A stretch of 64,000 nucleotides of DNA from an uncultured Clostridia bacterium. GTDB lineage: Bacteria; Bacillota; Clostridia; Christensenellales; UBA3700. The translations under genes were made by a program, and so were the position numbers. Under the pieces are notes generated by a model that saw nothing but the letters and a program-made list of their open reading frames with translations, did not search any database and was not told where the DNA came from. Location: positions 1-64,000 of the forward strand of contig CAOKSY010000007.1 in assembly GCA_948471525.1 (NCBI GenBank). The letters run 5' to 3'. Shown here piece after piece: positions 1-8,611 of the stretch; within the stretch, counting starts at the first letter, position 1; every line of letters begins with the position of its first letter.

Positions 1-437
1 CTCCACTTCGGTCGAGATGACGGAGTTGTGTCGTGTGCGGCAAGTACACTTGACGTCGCCGCTCGCTCTAGCTAAAGCGAAAATCACACCGTTCTCCGCG
101 GTCGAGAGCGACGAGGTAATAAGCGGATTTATATTAGTACACTTGACGCCGCTGCTCGCTCTGGCTAAAGCGAAAATCGAACTACTCTCCGCACTCTTGG
201 GCGCTCACTGCGACCTAATTCGACCGGTCGAAAATACTGCGTATACACTCCGTATTTTGTCGGACTCTCAACGATAGACTATTGATTTAAATCTGGTCAT
301 ATTGATCGGAACGAAGTGAAGTCGAAATATCTCGATCGGATTAATAAAATGTAGAGATTTCTCTACTGCGCTTGACATGACGGGCTGGAGAATACATGGA
401 AAACAGAATCGTCATCTCGACCGAAGCGGAGAGATCT
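1..437. repeat. MITE-like element with terminal inverted repeats
   Basis: The 16-nt sequence at 6-21 (CTTCGGTCGAGATGAC) is the exact reverse complement of 411-426, and the match extends imperfectly outward. The roughly 430 bp between have no convincing gene; the 86-codon frame at 17-277 runs through a direct repeat and has no ribosome binding site. Size and end structure resemble a non-autonomous repeat element. The left end may lie outside the window. A related sequence occurs near 40935. Confidence 0.5.
43..178. repeat. 43-bp direct repeat pair
   Basis: Positions 43-85 and 136-178 are the same 43-nt sequence with three mismatches; both copies start AGTACACTTGACG and end GCTAAAGCGAAAATC. 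They lie inside the inverted-repeat element at the left edge and point to tandem growth of that element. Confidence 0.75.
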
Positions 438-624
438 AATCGATTTAAATAAAAGGTTGTGATTTCTTATCACAGATTATACATGATGGCAAATTACTGA
501 GAATATAATGTAGATCAAATTTACATTGAAGACAACGACGGACGCAGATATATCCGCGTCCGCCGTCGTTTCGGGGGATTCCGAAATTGTGGAAGTGAAA
601 AATTATTTATAGGATGTTATTATG
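438..624. other. Gene-free stretch with two hairpins
   Basis: No gene is visible. A small palindrome TGTGAT-N5-ATCACA lies at 458-474. A longer stem at 534-570 pairs AACGACGGACGC with GCGTCCGCCGTCGTT through a 3-nt bulge. It sits just beyond the 3' end of the reverse-strand acyltransferase gene but lacks a T-run, so it is at best a weak terminator. Confidence 0.4.
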
Positions 625-1668
625 TCAAATTGAGTGTTCTCTTGCGAGATCGTCTCCGTATACGTCGTCGAAATCGTAGTATCCCAACAGATCTTCTTGG
701 GGAAGTTCTTCCTCGAATATAGGCTGTTGCTGTATTGCGGCGATCTCTTCTTCGTCTTTCTTTATCTTTTGTCTCAGCGCACTGTCGTTGGGCTTTGACG
801 CGAGAGCTTGAGCTTTGTCGAGTTTACCTTCCGCTACAAGTTTGTTTTCGAGCGGGGTAAGTCTCATATCGTATTTATCGTAGTCGTATCCATAGAATTC
901 GCATACGGCGCGGTCGTACGCTTCCTGCGTAGCCTTTTGCATATATTCGATATTTTCTTTTACGCTAAGTCCCTGTTGGGGATATACGGCGGGGCAGATC
1001 TTGACAGTGCAGTCTTTCTTGACGCCCAGTTTTCTTCTTATCCAATTGGGCTGTCTGAACAATATTACCGTCATTACGACAGGCACGTTGTTCTTTACCG
1101 CATAATGGAAAGCGCCTTTTTTGAGGGGGCGGGAGTTTTCGTATTTTTCCCACATCGCCTGCTCTGCATAGAAGGTGACTACGGAATTGCCGTTTTCGAA
1201 TATTTCAGATATACACTTGTCGAGATTGCTCATCGCCTTTATCGAACTTGCAAGAGGCAAAAATCCGCCGGCTCTGAAAAACTTGCTGGAAAATCCCTTT
1301 TTGAGCTGGAACGCCGCTCCAGTCATATAGTGTCTGTGACCGAAAGCCACCTGAAAGTTTATCATTGTATCGAGCAACATTACGTGATTGGATACTCTGA
1401 TAGCGTTGTCTACCTGCTTGAGATTGTCTTTGCCTTCGATTTTGAGATCGAAGAGAAGTTTATTGGCGATAGGAAGCATTGTGCGCAACATACTCTTTAC
1501 GACAAATCTACCCGCTTTGAAAGTGCGAGTTTTTGGTTGGAACTGATAATCCTTGTCTACCGTGATCGCGTTGTCTTCGGTAAAAGGAGTGGTCCATTGG
1601 TCGAATGCCTCCATTCTTGCGTACTGGGCATGCATTTGATCGTATTCTTTTTGAGTGATTTTTGCCAT
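625..1668 (-). CDS. PlsC-like lysophospholipid/glycerolipid acyltransferase
   Basis: The 347-residue protein belongs to the 1-acyl-glycerol-3-phosphate acyltransferase family, which moves an acyl chain onto a lysolipid at the inner membrane face. The catalytic NHx4D motif is clear at residues 94-100 (NHVMLLD). The block FYAEQAMW at 166-173 sits where the family's substrate motif (FPEGTR-like) is expected but differs from it. About 100 residues after the catalytic domain are charged and of unknown role. The start has a GAGGT site 7 nt upstream. It lies 10 nt behind the glycosyltransferase gene and is surely cotranscribed, so the substrate may be a glycolipid precursor. Family is firm, substrate unknown. 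Confidence 0.82.
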   Translation of the reverse strand: MAKITQKEYDQMHAQYARMEAFDQWTTPFTEDNAITVDKDYQFQPKTRTFKAGRFVVKSMLRTMLPIANKLLFDLKIEGKDNLKQVDNAIRVSNHVMLLDTMINFQVAFGHRHYMTGAAFQLKKGFSSKFFRAGGFLPLASSIKAMSNLDKCISEIFENGNSVVTFYAEQAMWEKYENSRPLKKGAFHYAVKNNVPVVMTVILFRQPNWIRRKLGVKKDCTVKICPAVYPQQGLSVKENIEYMQKATQEAYDRAVCEFYGYDYDKYDMRLTPLENKLVAEGKLDKAQALASKPNDSALRQKIKKDEEEIAAIQQQPIFEEELPQEDLLGYYDFDDVYGDDLAREHSI

Positions 1669-1678
1669 AGTGCTTACC

Positions 1679-2812
1679 TCAACAGTTTAAGATATATGAT
1701 GCTATTTGGTCGGCGCCGTTACGGCGTTTGTCGAGCTTGTAGGTATTCTCGATATAGCCTTTCAATAGTTGCGGATCGTCGATCCATTCTTCTATCTGTT
1801 CTTTTATTTTCATCGGACTGTAGATCGCTTTTCCGCAGCCGAGATCGTTTACGAATAAATTTACCGTCGCTTTCTCGATAGGGTGCGCGTAATAATCTAT
1901 CAGCACAGGTGTGTGCATATACACGCAGTCGAGGACGGCGTTGGGACCGCCTTTGCAGACAAACACGTCGCTTGCGCAGTAATATTCGTGTATATCCGCC
2001 GTAAAGGGCAGTACCGTGAGCGACACGTTATCGGGCAGTCGTTTTGCGATTTCGCTGTATTTGTCGTAGAGTCTTTTGTTTTTCCCCGCGACAAAAATCA
2101 CGCTGACCTGTCTGTCGGTATTTATCAAATAACTCGTTACCGTATCGGACTTGGCTTTGGCATACGCTCCGTCGGCTATTATGACGGTGAATTTATCGGT
2201 CGGCAGTCCGAATTTGTTGCGATAATAGATCTTGTCGTCTTTGCTCTCGAGTATTCGCTTTCTTGCGGTGTATGGCACTTTGAATAATTTGTTTTCGTCA
2301 AAATGCTTTTTTAATGCCTCCCGATAAGCGCTGTCGTTGTTGACGAAAAACGCTCCTTCTCGGTTGTCCCACCACATATGCACGTTGTTGTCGGGATTAT
2401 ATGTGACTATTTCTACGTGTGGGTCTATCTTCTTGTATTCCAGTCCGCAGTACGTCATATAGTAGTGAGTGCTGACGATTACGTCGGGTCTTTGGCTCTT
2501 AAAATAATCCAAGACGCCTTTTGTCGCTTTCCCAAACGTAGTCTTGTGCAACAGTCTGAAGAATTTGAGACCGAAAGCTCCGAGCAGGGCAAACCACATA
2601 TTTCCGTATCCTCTGAGCGAATTAGTCAGTTGGGTATTCTTGATAATAAAGTTTTCGTACTTTATCATTTTCTTGTTGTTGCCTTCGCGCATTACCCGCG
2701 ATTCGATCAACTCTATCTGCGGATATTTGCTCAAACTGTCTTTTATCGACTCAATCGAAGTTATGTGACCCATTCCCGATTCAAAATATGTCAACAAAAC
2801 CTTTTTTGTCAT
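1679..2812 (-). CDS. MGDG-synthase-like (GT28) glycosyltransferase
   Basis: The 377-residue protein resembles processive diacylglycerol glucosyltransferases and MGDG synthases, which transfer a sugar from a UDP-sugar to diacylglycerol at the membrane. The N-terminal fold opens with a glycine-rich loop, SGMGHITS, at residues 12-19. The C-terminal nucleotide-sugar domain carries CKGGPNAVLD at 286-295, the usual GG-x-(N/T) donor-binding signature. It is the first gene of a two-gene reverse operon with the acyltransferase, opposite a TetR regulator. The pair probably makes or remodels membrane glycolipids. Murein glycosyltransferase MurG is a distant relative, but the N-terminal motif and context favour a glycolipid enzyme. 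Confidence 0.8.
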   Translation of the reverse strand: MTKKVLLTYFESGMGHITSIESIKDSLSKYPQIELIESRVMREGNNKKMIKYENFIIKNTQLTNSLRGYGNMWFALLGAFGLKFFRLLHKTTFGKATKGVLDYFKSQRPDVIVSTHYYMTYCGLEYKKIDPHVEIVTYNPDNNVHMWWDNREGAFFVNNDSAYREALKKHFDENKLFKVPYTARKRILESKDDKIYYRNKFGLPTDKFTVIIADGAYAKAKSDTVTSYLINTDRQVSVIFVAGKNKRLYDKYSEIAKRLPDNVSLTVLPFTADIHEYYCASDVFVCKGGPNAVLDCVYMHTPVLIDYYAHPIEKATVNLFVNDLGCGKAIYSPMKIKEQIEEWIDDPQLLKGYIENTYKLDKRRNGADQIASYILNC

Positions 2813-3170
2813 CTGTTCTCCTTAAATTTGTCCGATATGTGTCGGTTTGTCTATGTACAAATTCAAGAAGCGGTCGCCTTTTAGTTATATCAATGTGCAA
2901 TTTTGGAAAAGTAATTGACTTTTATCAATTATTTCTCTATCATTATTATAAGATAAATTGTTATTTTTATCAACCAACAAAACTAGTCCATTTAGGCTTG
3001 AAATGTATGATATTCAACATTTATATTTGAAAAGTCGATTATTATACCGTATTTTTGGCAAATTGTTGGTGCTTAACAATTAGTTAACAGTGAGTTTATA
3101 TTCAGTTAACAATCGATACTTTGTATCAATTTACAAGAAAAATGTCGAGGATATATCGGGAGGGGAAATA
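2813..3170. promoter_or_regulatory. Divergent promoter region with palindromes
   Basis: This AT-rich 358-bp region separates the glycolipid operon (reverse) from the tetR gene (forward). It holds a 7-bp inverted repeat, AATTGTT-N7-AACAATT, at 3061-3081, and two GTTAAC palindromes at 3083-3088 and 3105-3110. These 22-bp-spaced sites lie 60-90 nt before the tetR start and are plausible operators for TetR autoregulation and control of the divergent operon. This is inference; no operator is proven. Confidence 0.45.
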
Positions 3171-3740
3171 ATGGATAAGACAAAGAAGGACAGGAGATTC
3201 AAGCGTACGCAGCAACAGCTTTTGTGCGCGCTCAAGGAACTCATCAATACAAAGAGCATAGTCAATATATCGGTAAGGGAATTGGCGGAGCTTGCCGACG
3301 TAAACCGCGCGACGTTCTATCTGCATTATCGCGATCCGTACGATATGCTGGAGCAGATCGGTAACGAGTTTATCGAAAATATGAAGACTATATTGATAAA
3401 AGACAACGAGAGTTTCAATCCGTCCAAGAGTTTTGTCAATCTATATAAATTCGTAAAAGAAAATTACGATATCGCATATATACTTTTCAGTCCCAACTGC
3501 GACAGCGGCTTCGGACGTCATCTCAAGCAGTCGCTCGAAAAGTTTTGTTTTGATTCTTGGATCGTTCGCGCCAAGGACGACGACTCCCGCAACTGCGATT
3601 ATTTCAGCGTATATCTCGTAGCGGGCATAAACGCACTTTTGGAAAAATGGGTATTCGACGGATTTGTCGAATCGCCGGAGGAGATGGCGAAGCTTTCGCA
3701 ATATTTTATGATGTACGGCGGAAAGCAGTTCTGGGAATAA
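3171..3740 (+). CDS. TetR/AcrR family transcriptional regulator
   Basis: The 189-residue protein has a TetR-type N-terminal helix-turn-helix at about residues 33-53 (VRELAELADVNRATFYLHY) and a C-terminal ligand domain resembling the DhaS-type subgroup. The ATG at 3171 was chosen because a strong GGGAGGGG site precedes it; an upstream in-frame ATG at 3090 lacks a binding site and adds residues unlike the family. It stands alone opposite the glycosyltransferase-acyltransferase operon and probably regulates it or itself. A terminator follows directly. Confidence 0.85.
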   Translation: MDKTKKDRRFKRTQQQLLCALKELINTKSIVNISVRELAELADVNRATFYLHYRDPYDMLEQIGNEFIENMKTILIKDNESFNPSKSFVNLYKFVKENYDIAYILFSPNCDSGFGRHLKQSLEKFCFDSWIVRAKDDDSRNCDYFSVYLVAGINALLEKWVFDGFVESPEEMAKLSQYFMMYGGKQFWE

Positions 3741-3775
3741 AAATTGAATTTATAATAGCATTGAATCAATTATAT

Positions 3776-3815
3776 TAAAAAGCCGACGGCAGAGCCGTCG
3801 ACCTTTTAATTTTTT
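3776..3815 (+). terminator. Rho-independent terminator after tetR
   Basis: A perfect 7-bp stem CGACGGC / GCCGTCG with an AGA loop (3784-3800), flanked by an A-run and followed by CCTTTTAATTTTTT, fits an intrinsic terminator for the tetR transcript. The A-rich left side makes it possibly bidirectional. Confidence 0.85.
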
Positions 3816-3884
3816 GAGGAGAAATATGATTACATTTTAGAATAATGATATTCCTCCGCGTTTGCGATTGGCAGTTAGCGTCGA

Positions 3885-4013
3885 TTACTTATTGCAATTT
3901 CCGCTACCGCAGCCGTTGCAGCCGCAATTTTTGGTCTGCGATTTTGCAGAGCCGGAAGTCTTACTTCTTTGAGAATTAGACTGGCTGCTTTGTGACTTGC
4001 TTGTTCTTGTCAT
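3885..4013 (-). CDS. Small cysteine-rich peptide, 42 residues
   Basis: A short reverse-strand gene starts at an ATG with a perfect AGGAGG site 5-6 nt upstream. The product has a polar N-terminal half rich in Ser, Gln and Lys (MTRTSKSQSSQSNSQRSK) and a Cys/Gly-rich tail, NCGCNGCGSGNCNK, with four cysteines. It has no signal peptide or membrane segment. The layout recalls a leader-plus-core RiPP precursor or a small metal-binding protein, but no maturation enzyme or transporter lies nearby. The strong ribosome binding site and the skewed composition make it more convincing than a random frame. Function unknown. Confidence 0.6.
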   Translation of the reverse strand: MTRTSKSQSSQSNSQRSKTSGSAKSQTKNCGCNGCGSGNCNK

Positions 4014-4418
4014 AATCTCCTCCTGTGTTTTGCAACCTTTCGGTTACGTTCTTATTATGCGACGGAGTATTTTTTTTATTCTTTATTTTCAAAAAAAATT
4101 TTAAACTGACTTAAGACGGCTTTTAAGTGCCGTATAAATAAAGTAAATATTTTCGCTATGCGCGTAATATAATATTTATATCAAATTTATTGACATTACG
4201 ATTGCAACTTTGATACTGTACTGACTTAAGACGGCTTTTTTAAAGTTAGGGTAATACTTTTATTAAGCGTTTGAGACTCATACTTTTTCATGTTCTTTTA
4301 ATGAGTACTATACCGCGCGTGGCGTGCAGGTCTTTTTGATAAATTAATCTTGCCTTTTGTCTTGCGCTGTGGTATACTCATATTATAAAATTTTAAGCGA
4401 TCTGCAAGAAGGGGAACT
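4014..4418. promoter_or_regulatory. Intergenic region with 20-bp direct repeats
   Basis: The 20-nt sequence ACTGACTTAAGACGGCTTTT occurs at 4105-4124 and again at 4220-4239, 115 bp apart and exactly repeated. The region lies between the small peptide gene (reverse) and the MFS transporter (forward). Tandem sites of this kind upstream of a transporter could be regulator-binding sites or remnants of a duplicated segment. No gene is seen here. Confidence 0.55.
4350..4378 (+). promoter_or_regulatory. SigA-type promoter for the MFS operon
   Basis: TTGCCT, a 17-bp spacer and TATACT lie about 40 nt before the transporter start codon, giving a leader of roughly 34 nt. Confidence 0.6.
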
Positions 4419-5999
4419 ATGAAGAAAAATACTGACGATATTCTCAGACTCGATTATAAGCGAACCATTCTAGTAGGTTTCGCTTTTTTCGGAATAATGT
4501 GCTTCTGGGAAGTGTACGACTACATAATGCCGTTGATCCTCAATATGAGATTCGGTCTCAACGAGTGGCAATACGGTCTGATAATGGGTCTGGACAACTT
4601 GCTTGCAATATTCCTTTTGCCGCTGTTCGGTTCGCTGTCCGATAAAGCGGTTGACGCAAAGAGAGGCAGACGTACGCGGTTTATCTTTTGGGGTACGCTG
4701 GCGGCGGCGGTATCGCTGATAATATTGGGCGTATTTGAATTTTTACAATTCACAAAGATAATGGACGCGGGCTATAAAGATCTCAACGTGTTGATAGAGA
4801 CGTATCAGCCGTTGAAAGAACTTCTTGCAAGAGAAGACGTAGTCGCAATGTTCGGCGCGCACAACGTCGATATCAGTTATGAATCGTTGATGGCGCTTGG
4901 CAAACTTCAAGGTCTGACGGCTGATCAAGGAGTATTGGCTTCGGAGATAGTTCAGAGCATTAAGGACGCGCAGATCACACTGGGCGGCGTCGTAGCAAAG
5001 GACAATATATGGATAATAATAATGTTTATCGTATCGCTTCTATTGCTCTTGGTGGCTATGTCGTCCTACCGTTCGCCGGCAGTATCGCTTATGCCGGATA
5101 TTACGCCAAAACCTTTGCGTTCGCAAGCCAACGCGCTAATCACGTTTATGGGCGGCGCGGGCGGTCTCGTAGCGATCGTATTATATAAGATCTTTGCAAA
5201 GAGTTCTACGCAGAATTATATAGGGCTGTTTGTGGTCACGGCGATAGTATTGCTTGTCATTCTCGTAGCGTATATGTTTACGGTAAAAGAAAAGAAATTC
5301 GTAGACAAGAGAATGGAAGAGGAGAAAAAATACGGAGTAGTCGACGAAGAGGAGATAGGGGGCGGCGAGAAATTGCCCAAAGAAAAGATAATATCGCTTT
5401 TCTTGATACTTATGACCGTCTTCCTATGGTTTATGGGATACAATGCCGTCAAGTCGCATCTTTCGACCTATGCAACTAAGACGTTGCTTTTTGAGCAGGG
5501 CTTTGTCGGAACAATCTCGATACTCAACGGCGCAGGCGGCGCGATTGCGCTGTTGCCGGTATCGCTGATGGCAAGCAAATTGGGAAGAAAAAAGACGATA
5601 ATTATAGGCATACTGGTCGCTGCGTTGGCGTTTATACCTTGCTTCTTTATGACGCCCAATACTCCTGCGGTCAAGATACTTTTCCCGCTATGTTTCCTTC
5701 TTGCGGGATTCGGCATGGTATGCGTCAACGTCAATACTTTGCCTATGGTCACAGAACTTTCCAAGGGAAGCACCGTCGGAAAATATACGGGATATTACTA
5801 CGCGTTTTCAATGTCGGCTCAGGCTGTCACTCCGGCTTTTGCGGGCATATTTATGACTAGCGTATCTCGCAGCAGCGTATTTATTTACGCGTCTGTGTTT
5901 ATAGCTTTGGCGCTCGTCACGACCGTATTTATAAAGCACGGCGACAATAAGCCTGAAAAGAAGAAAAAAATACTTGAATATTTCTCCGACGAGGATTGA
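4419..5999 (+). CDS. MFS transporter, GPH/SLC45-like sugar symporter
   Basis: The 526-residue protein is a polytopic membrane transporter of the major facilitator superfamily. The loop after the second membrane helix shows the superfamily motif A in the form GSLSDKAVDAKRGRRTRF (71-88), like that of GPH and SLC45-type sugar symporters. A second loop with a conserved tail, SKLGRKK, follows in the C-terminal half. About 100 residues (roughly 100-200) form an extra soluble insertion between helices. The start has an AAGGGGAA site. The next gene, a ComEC-like hydrolase, begins 19 nt later, so the two are probably cotranscribed. A carbohydrate substrate is likely but not shown. Confidence 0.8.
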   Translation: MKKNTDDILRLDYKRTILVGFAFFGIMCFWEVYDYIMPLILNMRFGLNEWQYGLIMGLDNLLAIFLLPLFGSLSDKAVDAKRGRRTRFIFWGTLAAAVSLIILGVFEFLQFTKIMDAGYKDLNVLIETYQPLKELLAREDVVAMFGAHNVDISYESLMALGKLQGLTADQGVLASEIVQSIKDAQITLGGVVAKDNIWIIIMFIVSLLLLLVAMSSYRSPAVSLMPDITPKPLRSQANALITFMGGAGGLVAIVLYKIFAKSSTQNYIGLFVVTAIVLLVILVAYMFTVKEKKFVDKRMEEEKKYGVVDEEEIGGGEKLPKEKIISLFLILMTVFLWFMGYNAVKSHLSTYATKTLLFEQGFVGTISILNGAGGAIALLPVSLMASKLGRKKTIIIGILVAALAFIPCFFMTPNTPAVKILFPLCFLLAGFGMVCVNVNTLPMVTELSKGSTVGKYTGYYYAFSMSAQAVTPAFAGIFMTSVSRSSVFIYASVFIALALVTTVFIKHGDNKPEKKKKILEYFSDED

Positions 6000-6018
6000 T
6001 CTATAACAAGGTGAGGCA

Positions 6019-7266
6019 ATGGCAGGATCAAAGAATTCCACTGCGAAAAAAGGCAATGCGCGCGGACGTTCCGCGCCAAAAAGAAAGCAAAAGCGCAACA
6101 ATAAGTTTATTGCCGCTTTGGTGGTTTTCCTTATAATACTTCTCATTGCCGCCATAATATTCATAAGCGTCAAGGGGTTATGGGGCGGAATAATCGACTA
6201 CGTCAAGTCTCTTCTCGGAACTGAGGACGAGAGACCGTCGATACCTGCTGGCACTGCAAAACTCCAGGGCGACGTGCTGGAAGTGCGGATGCTTGATATA
6301 GGTCAGGGAGATTGCATACTCATACTGTTTCCCGACGGGAAGACGATGGTGATGGATATCGGAAGCGAATTCGGCACGACGTCGCCTTGGAACGTGATCG
6401 ACGGCGATCTTAAAGAGTTGGATATCGAGACTATAGACTATCTATTCCTCACGCATACAGATTACGACCACATAAGGGACGCAAAAAAACTTATAGAAAA
6501 TTATCAGATAAAGAAGTTTTATTTTCCACGCGCCGATTTAGATACGACCGAGACTTGGAAGAAGGCGTATGAAGCCGCTAGGGCGGAGACATATTTAGAA
6601 AACGGCGAGATAAAGAAATCCGAATATCGCGAGAACATCGGATCGTACGAGATCGTCGGGAAAAACTGGACAATGAAGTGTTATTCTTTCGACGAGAAAG
6701 ATTATCCGGATATAAACAAGAAATCTTCGGCGGAGCTTAAGAATGCTGTATCGCCGACATGTCTGCTCGAATATGCGGGAAGAACGGTTGTGCTCACTGG
6801 CGACTCTAATGAAAAGTCGGAAGAGTATCTGATAGGCAAGGGATATTTCGACAGCGTCGACGCCGACGTGCTCAAGGTAGGACACCACGGATCCAGATCG
6901 TCTACAAGCAATGAATTCTTGAATAAGATCGATTGCGAATACGCGATCATTTCGTGCGGAGCGGACAACGATTACGGTCATCCTACTCCCGAAGTTTTGG
7001 AAAGATTGGAAAAGTATCGCGATCCCGTACCGGACGACGACTATAACGGATATGCTCAGGTATATCGCACGGATAAGGACGGAACCGTGACGGTTCAGGT
7101 AGACGAACGCGGAGTGATGAATTTGATAAGCGAAGACGACGCGACAAAGAATACCACTACGGGCACCCCGTACGAAGGGGATAGTTCCGACATATCGGGC
7201 GCGGTTGAGACGGCGGCGATATTTTCAAAAAGACAGACGTATGATTGCGACTCTATAGCCGCATAA
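6019..7266 (+). CDS. Membrane-anchored ComEC-like metallo-beta-lactamase hydrolase
   Basis: The 415-residue protein has a basic N-terminus, one membrane helix at about 30-52 and an extracytoplasmic metallo-beta-lactamase-fold domain like the C-terminal part of ComEC/Rec2. The metal motif is THTDYDHI at 145-152, preceded by DIGQGD at 93-98; GHHGSRSS at 288-295 is typical of the ComEC branch. The domain in competence proteins is proposed to degrade the non-transported DNA strand, but free-standing versions like this lack the competence channel and have no known substrate. The polar Thr/Ser-rich tail after residue 370 is probably disordered. It sits between an MFS transporter and a ProB-like kinase. 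Confidence 0.8.
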   Translation: MAGSKNSTAKKGNARGRSAPKRKQKRNNKFIAALVVFLIILLIAAIIFISVKGLWGGIIDYVKSLLGTEDERPSIPAGTAKLQGDVLEVRMLDIGQGDCILILFPDGKTMVMDIGSEFGTTSPWNVIDGDLKELDIETIDYLFLTHTDYDHIRDAKKLIENYQIKKFYFPRADLDTTETWKKAYEAARAETYLENGEIKKSEYRENIGSYEIVGKNWTMKCYSFDEKDYPDINKKSSAELKNAVSPTCLLEYAGRTVVLTGDSNEKSEEYLIGKGYFDSVDADVLKVGHHGSRSSTSNEFLNKIDCEYAIISCGADNDYGHPTPEVLERLEKYRDPVPDDDYNGYAQVYRTDKDGTVTVQVDERGVMNLISEDDATKNTTTGTPYEGDSSDISGAVETAAIFSKRQTYDCDSIAA

Positions 7267-7291
7267 ACAATAGAAAAAGAGGATAGAACAA

Positions 7292-8119
7292 ATGAATTTC
7301 GACATTGAACTGGTAGGTAAAGTAGGGTCTATGGCGCTTGTCAATAAGGCTTGGGGCGACATAGATTACAACGCAATATCGAGGATAAGCAGAGAATTGA
7401 GGCCGGGCTGTATTTGGGTATCCAGCGGCGCGACCGAGATCGGCAGACTGGACTATATAAGACGCAACGGGCGCGAACTCGACGGCGATTATAACGAGCG
7501 CAAGATGGACTACGCCGCTCAGGGACAGACTATCCTTATGAATAATTATCGAAGATATATCGATACCAAATACAGCGTAAGGCAGATACTGGTCGAGCAT
7601 AGACATTTCAACGATCCTGCAAAGAAAGAGATGCTTAAGAAACTTCTGCTCAGATGTCCCGCGCAGAACGCTATTCCTATCGTCAACTATAACGATCCGC
7701 TCTCGTCCGACGAGATAGACAAGTTGGAATTGCAGGAACTTGCAAAGAACAGATCGGATATCGTACATTGCACGGACAATGACGAGACCGCGTCGCAGAT
7801 AGCGTGTCTGGTCAAATGCAAGACGCTTTTGATTTATACGTCTACACTCGGCATATATTCCGATCCTGCCGATGAAAATACTTTGATAACTGAGATCACA
7901 GGCAAGAATACTTACGAACTGATCGACGCCGTATGCGAGGCGCAGAAAAAATGCGAGGGCGCGTCCAGACAGGGCGCAAACGGAGCCAACGCCAAACTCG
8001 AATTTATCAAAGATCCGCTCAAAAACGGTACGCAGGTATATATCGCAAATCCCAAATTCTCTATTGCAGAAGTGCTCGGCGGACAAGCTCCCAGCACAAA
8101 GATTTTCGTCAGCAAATGA
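7292..8119 (+). CDS. Glutamate 5-kinase-like amino acid kinase
   Basis: The 275-residue protein has the amino-acid-kinase fold and looks closest to glutamate 5-kinase (ProB), which makes gamma-glutamyl phosphate for proline synthesis. Visible blocks are KVGSMALVNK at 10-19 (the phosphate loop), VSSGATEIG at 43-51, NYNDPLSSDE at 132-141 and DNDETASQIA at 162-171. The C-terminal PUA domain of many ProB proteins is absent, as in short forms. The motifs deviate from typical ProB (NENDTV is expected where NYNDPLS stands) and no proA is next to it, so it may act on another carboxylate. Its stop codon overlaps the next start (ATGA). Confidence 0.72.
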   Translation: MNFDIELVGKVGSMALVNKAWGDIDYNAISRISRELRPGCIWVSSGATEIGRLDYIRRNGRELDGDYNERKMDYAAQGQTILMNNYRRYIDTKYSVRQILVEHRHFNDPAKKEMLKKLLLRCPAQNAIPIVNYNDPLSSDEIDKLELQELAKNRSDIVHCTDNDETASQIACLVKCKTLLIYTSTLGIYSDPADENTLITEITGKNTYELIDAVCEAQKKCEGASRQGANGANAKLEFIKDPLKNGTQVYIANPKFSIAEVLGGQAPSTKIFVSK

Positions 8120-8589
8120 TATACTCGTTTGAACCTATCTTCGACGGGCGCAGTCGCATTTTGATACTGGGAAGCATGGCGTCCGTAAAGTCTTTGGAAA
8201 AAGGCTTTTACTATATGCATCCGCGCAACCGCTTTTGGAGTACGCTTTCCAAGGCGTTGGGAGAACCTGTGCCGGACGGCATAGAGGCAAGAAAGAAATG
8301 GCTGCTGGATAACAATATCGCTCTGATGGATATAATCTATTCGTGCAATCGTAGCGGATCTCTGGACAGCGAAATACGCGATATAGTGCCCAACGACTTG
8401 ACAAGAGTCTTGAGCGTTGCCAAAGATATGCAGGGGATATATTGCAACGGACGTAAATCTTTCGACACTGCAAGGAAGGCGTATCCCGATTTGGAGTTCA
8501 ACTATCTGCCGTCCACTTCGCCTGCCAACGCGGGAGGTTGGGACGAAAGTCTATGGATATCGGCAATAAGCGGAATAAAGACAGTATAA
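8116..8589 (+). CDS. Mug/TDG-type DNA glycosylase
   Basis: The 157-residue protein belongs to the uracil-DNA glycosylase superfamily, in the branch that includes G:T/U mismatch and hypoxanthine DNA glycosylases; such enzymes remove deaminated bases to start base-excision repair. The N-terminal active-site motif appears as LGSMAS at 18-23, followed by FYYMHPRNRFW (31-41), which stacks on the flipped base. The C-terminal loop is LPSTSPAN (131-138), typical of this subgroup. The ATG at 8116 overlaps the stop of the kinase gene by 4 nt; longer in-frame starts would lie deep within that gene. Translational coupling is likely. Confidence 0.85.
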   Translation: MIYSFEPIFDGRSRILILGSMASVKSLEKGFYYMHPRNRFWSTLSKALGEPVPDGIEARKKWLLDNNIALMDIIYSCNRSGSLDSEIRDIVPNDLTRVLSVAKDMQGIYCNGRKSFDTARKAYPDLEFNYLPSTSPANAGGWDESLWISAISGIKTV

Positions 8590-8611
8590 TTTCATACGCA
8601 GTCAAAAGTAT

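Noticed and set aside
458..474. TGTGAT-N5-ATCACA palindrome resembling a CRP site
   Set aside because: The half-site spacing is off by one from the consensus, and no target promoter lies nearby.
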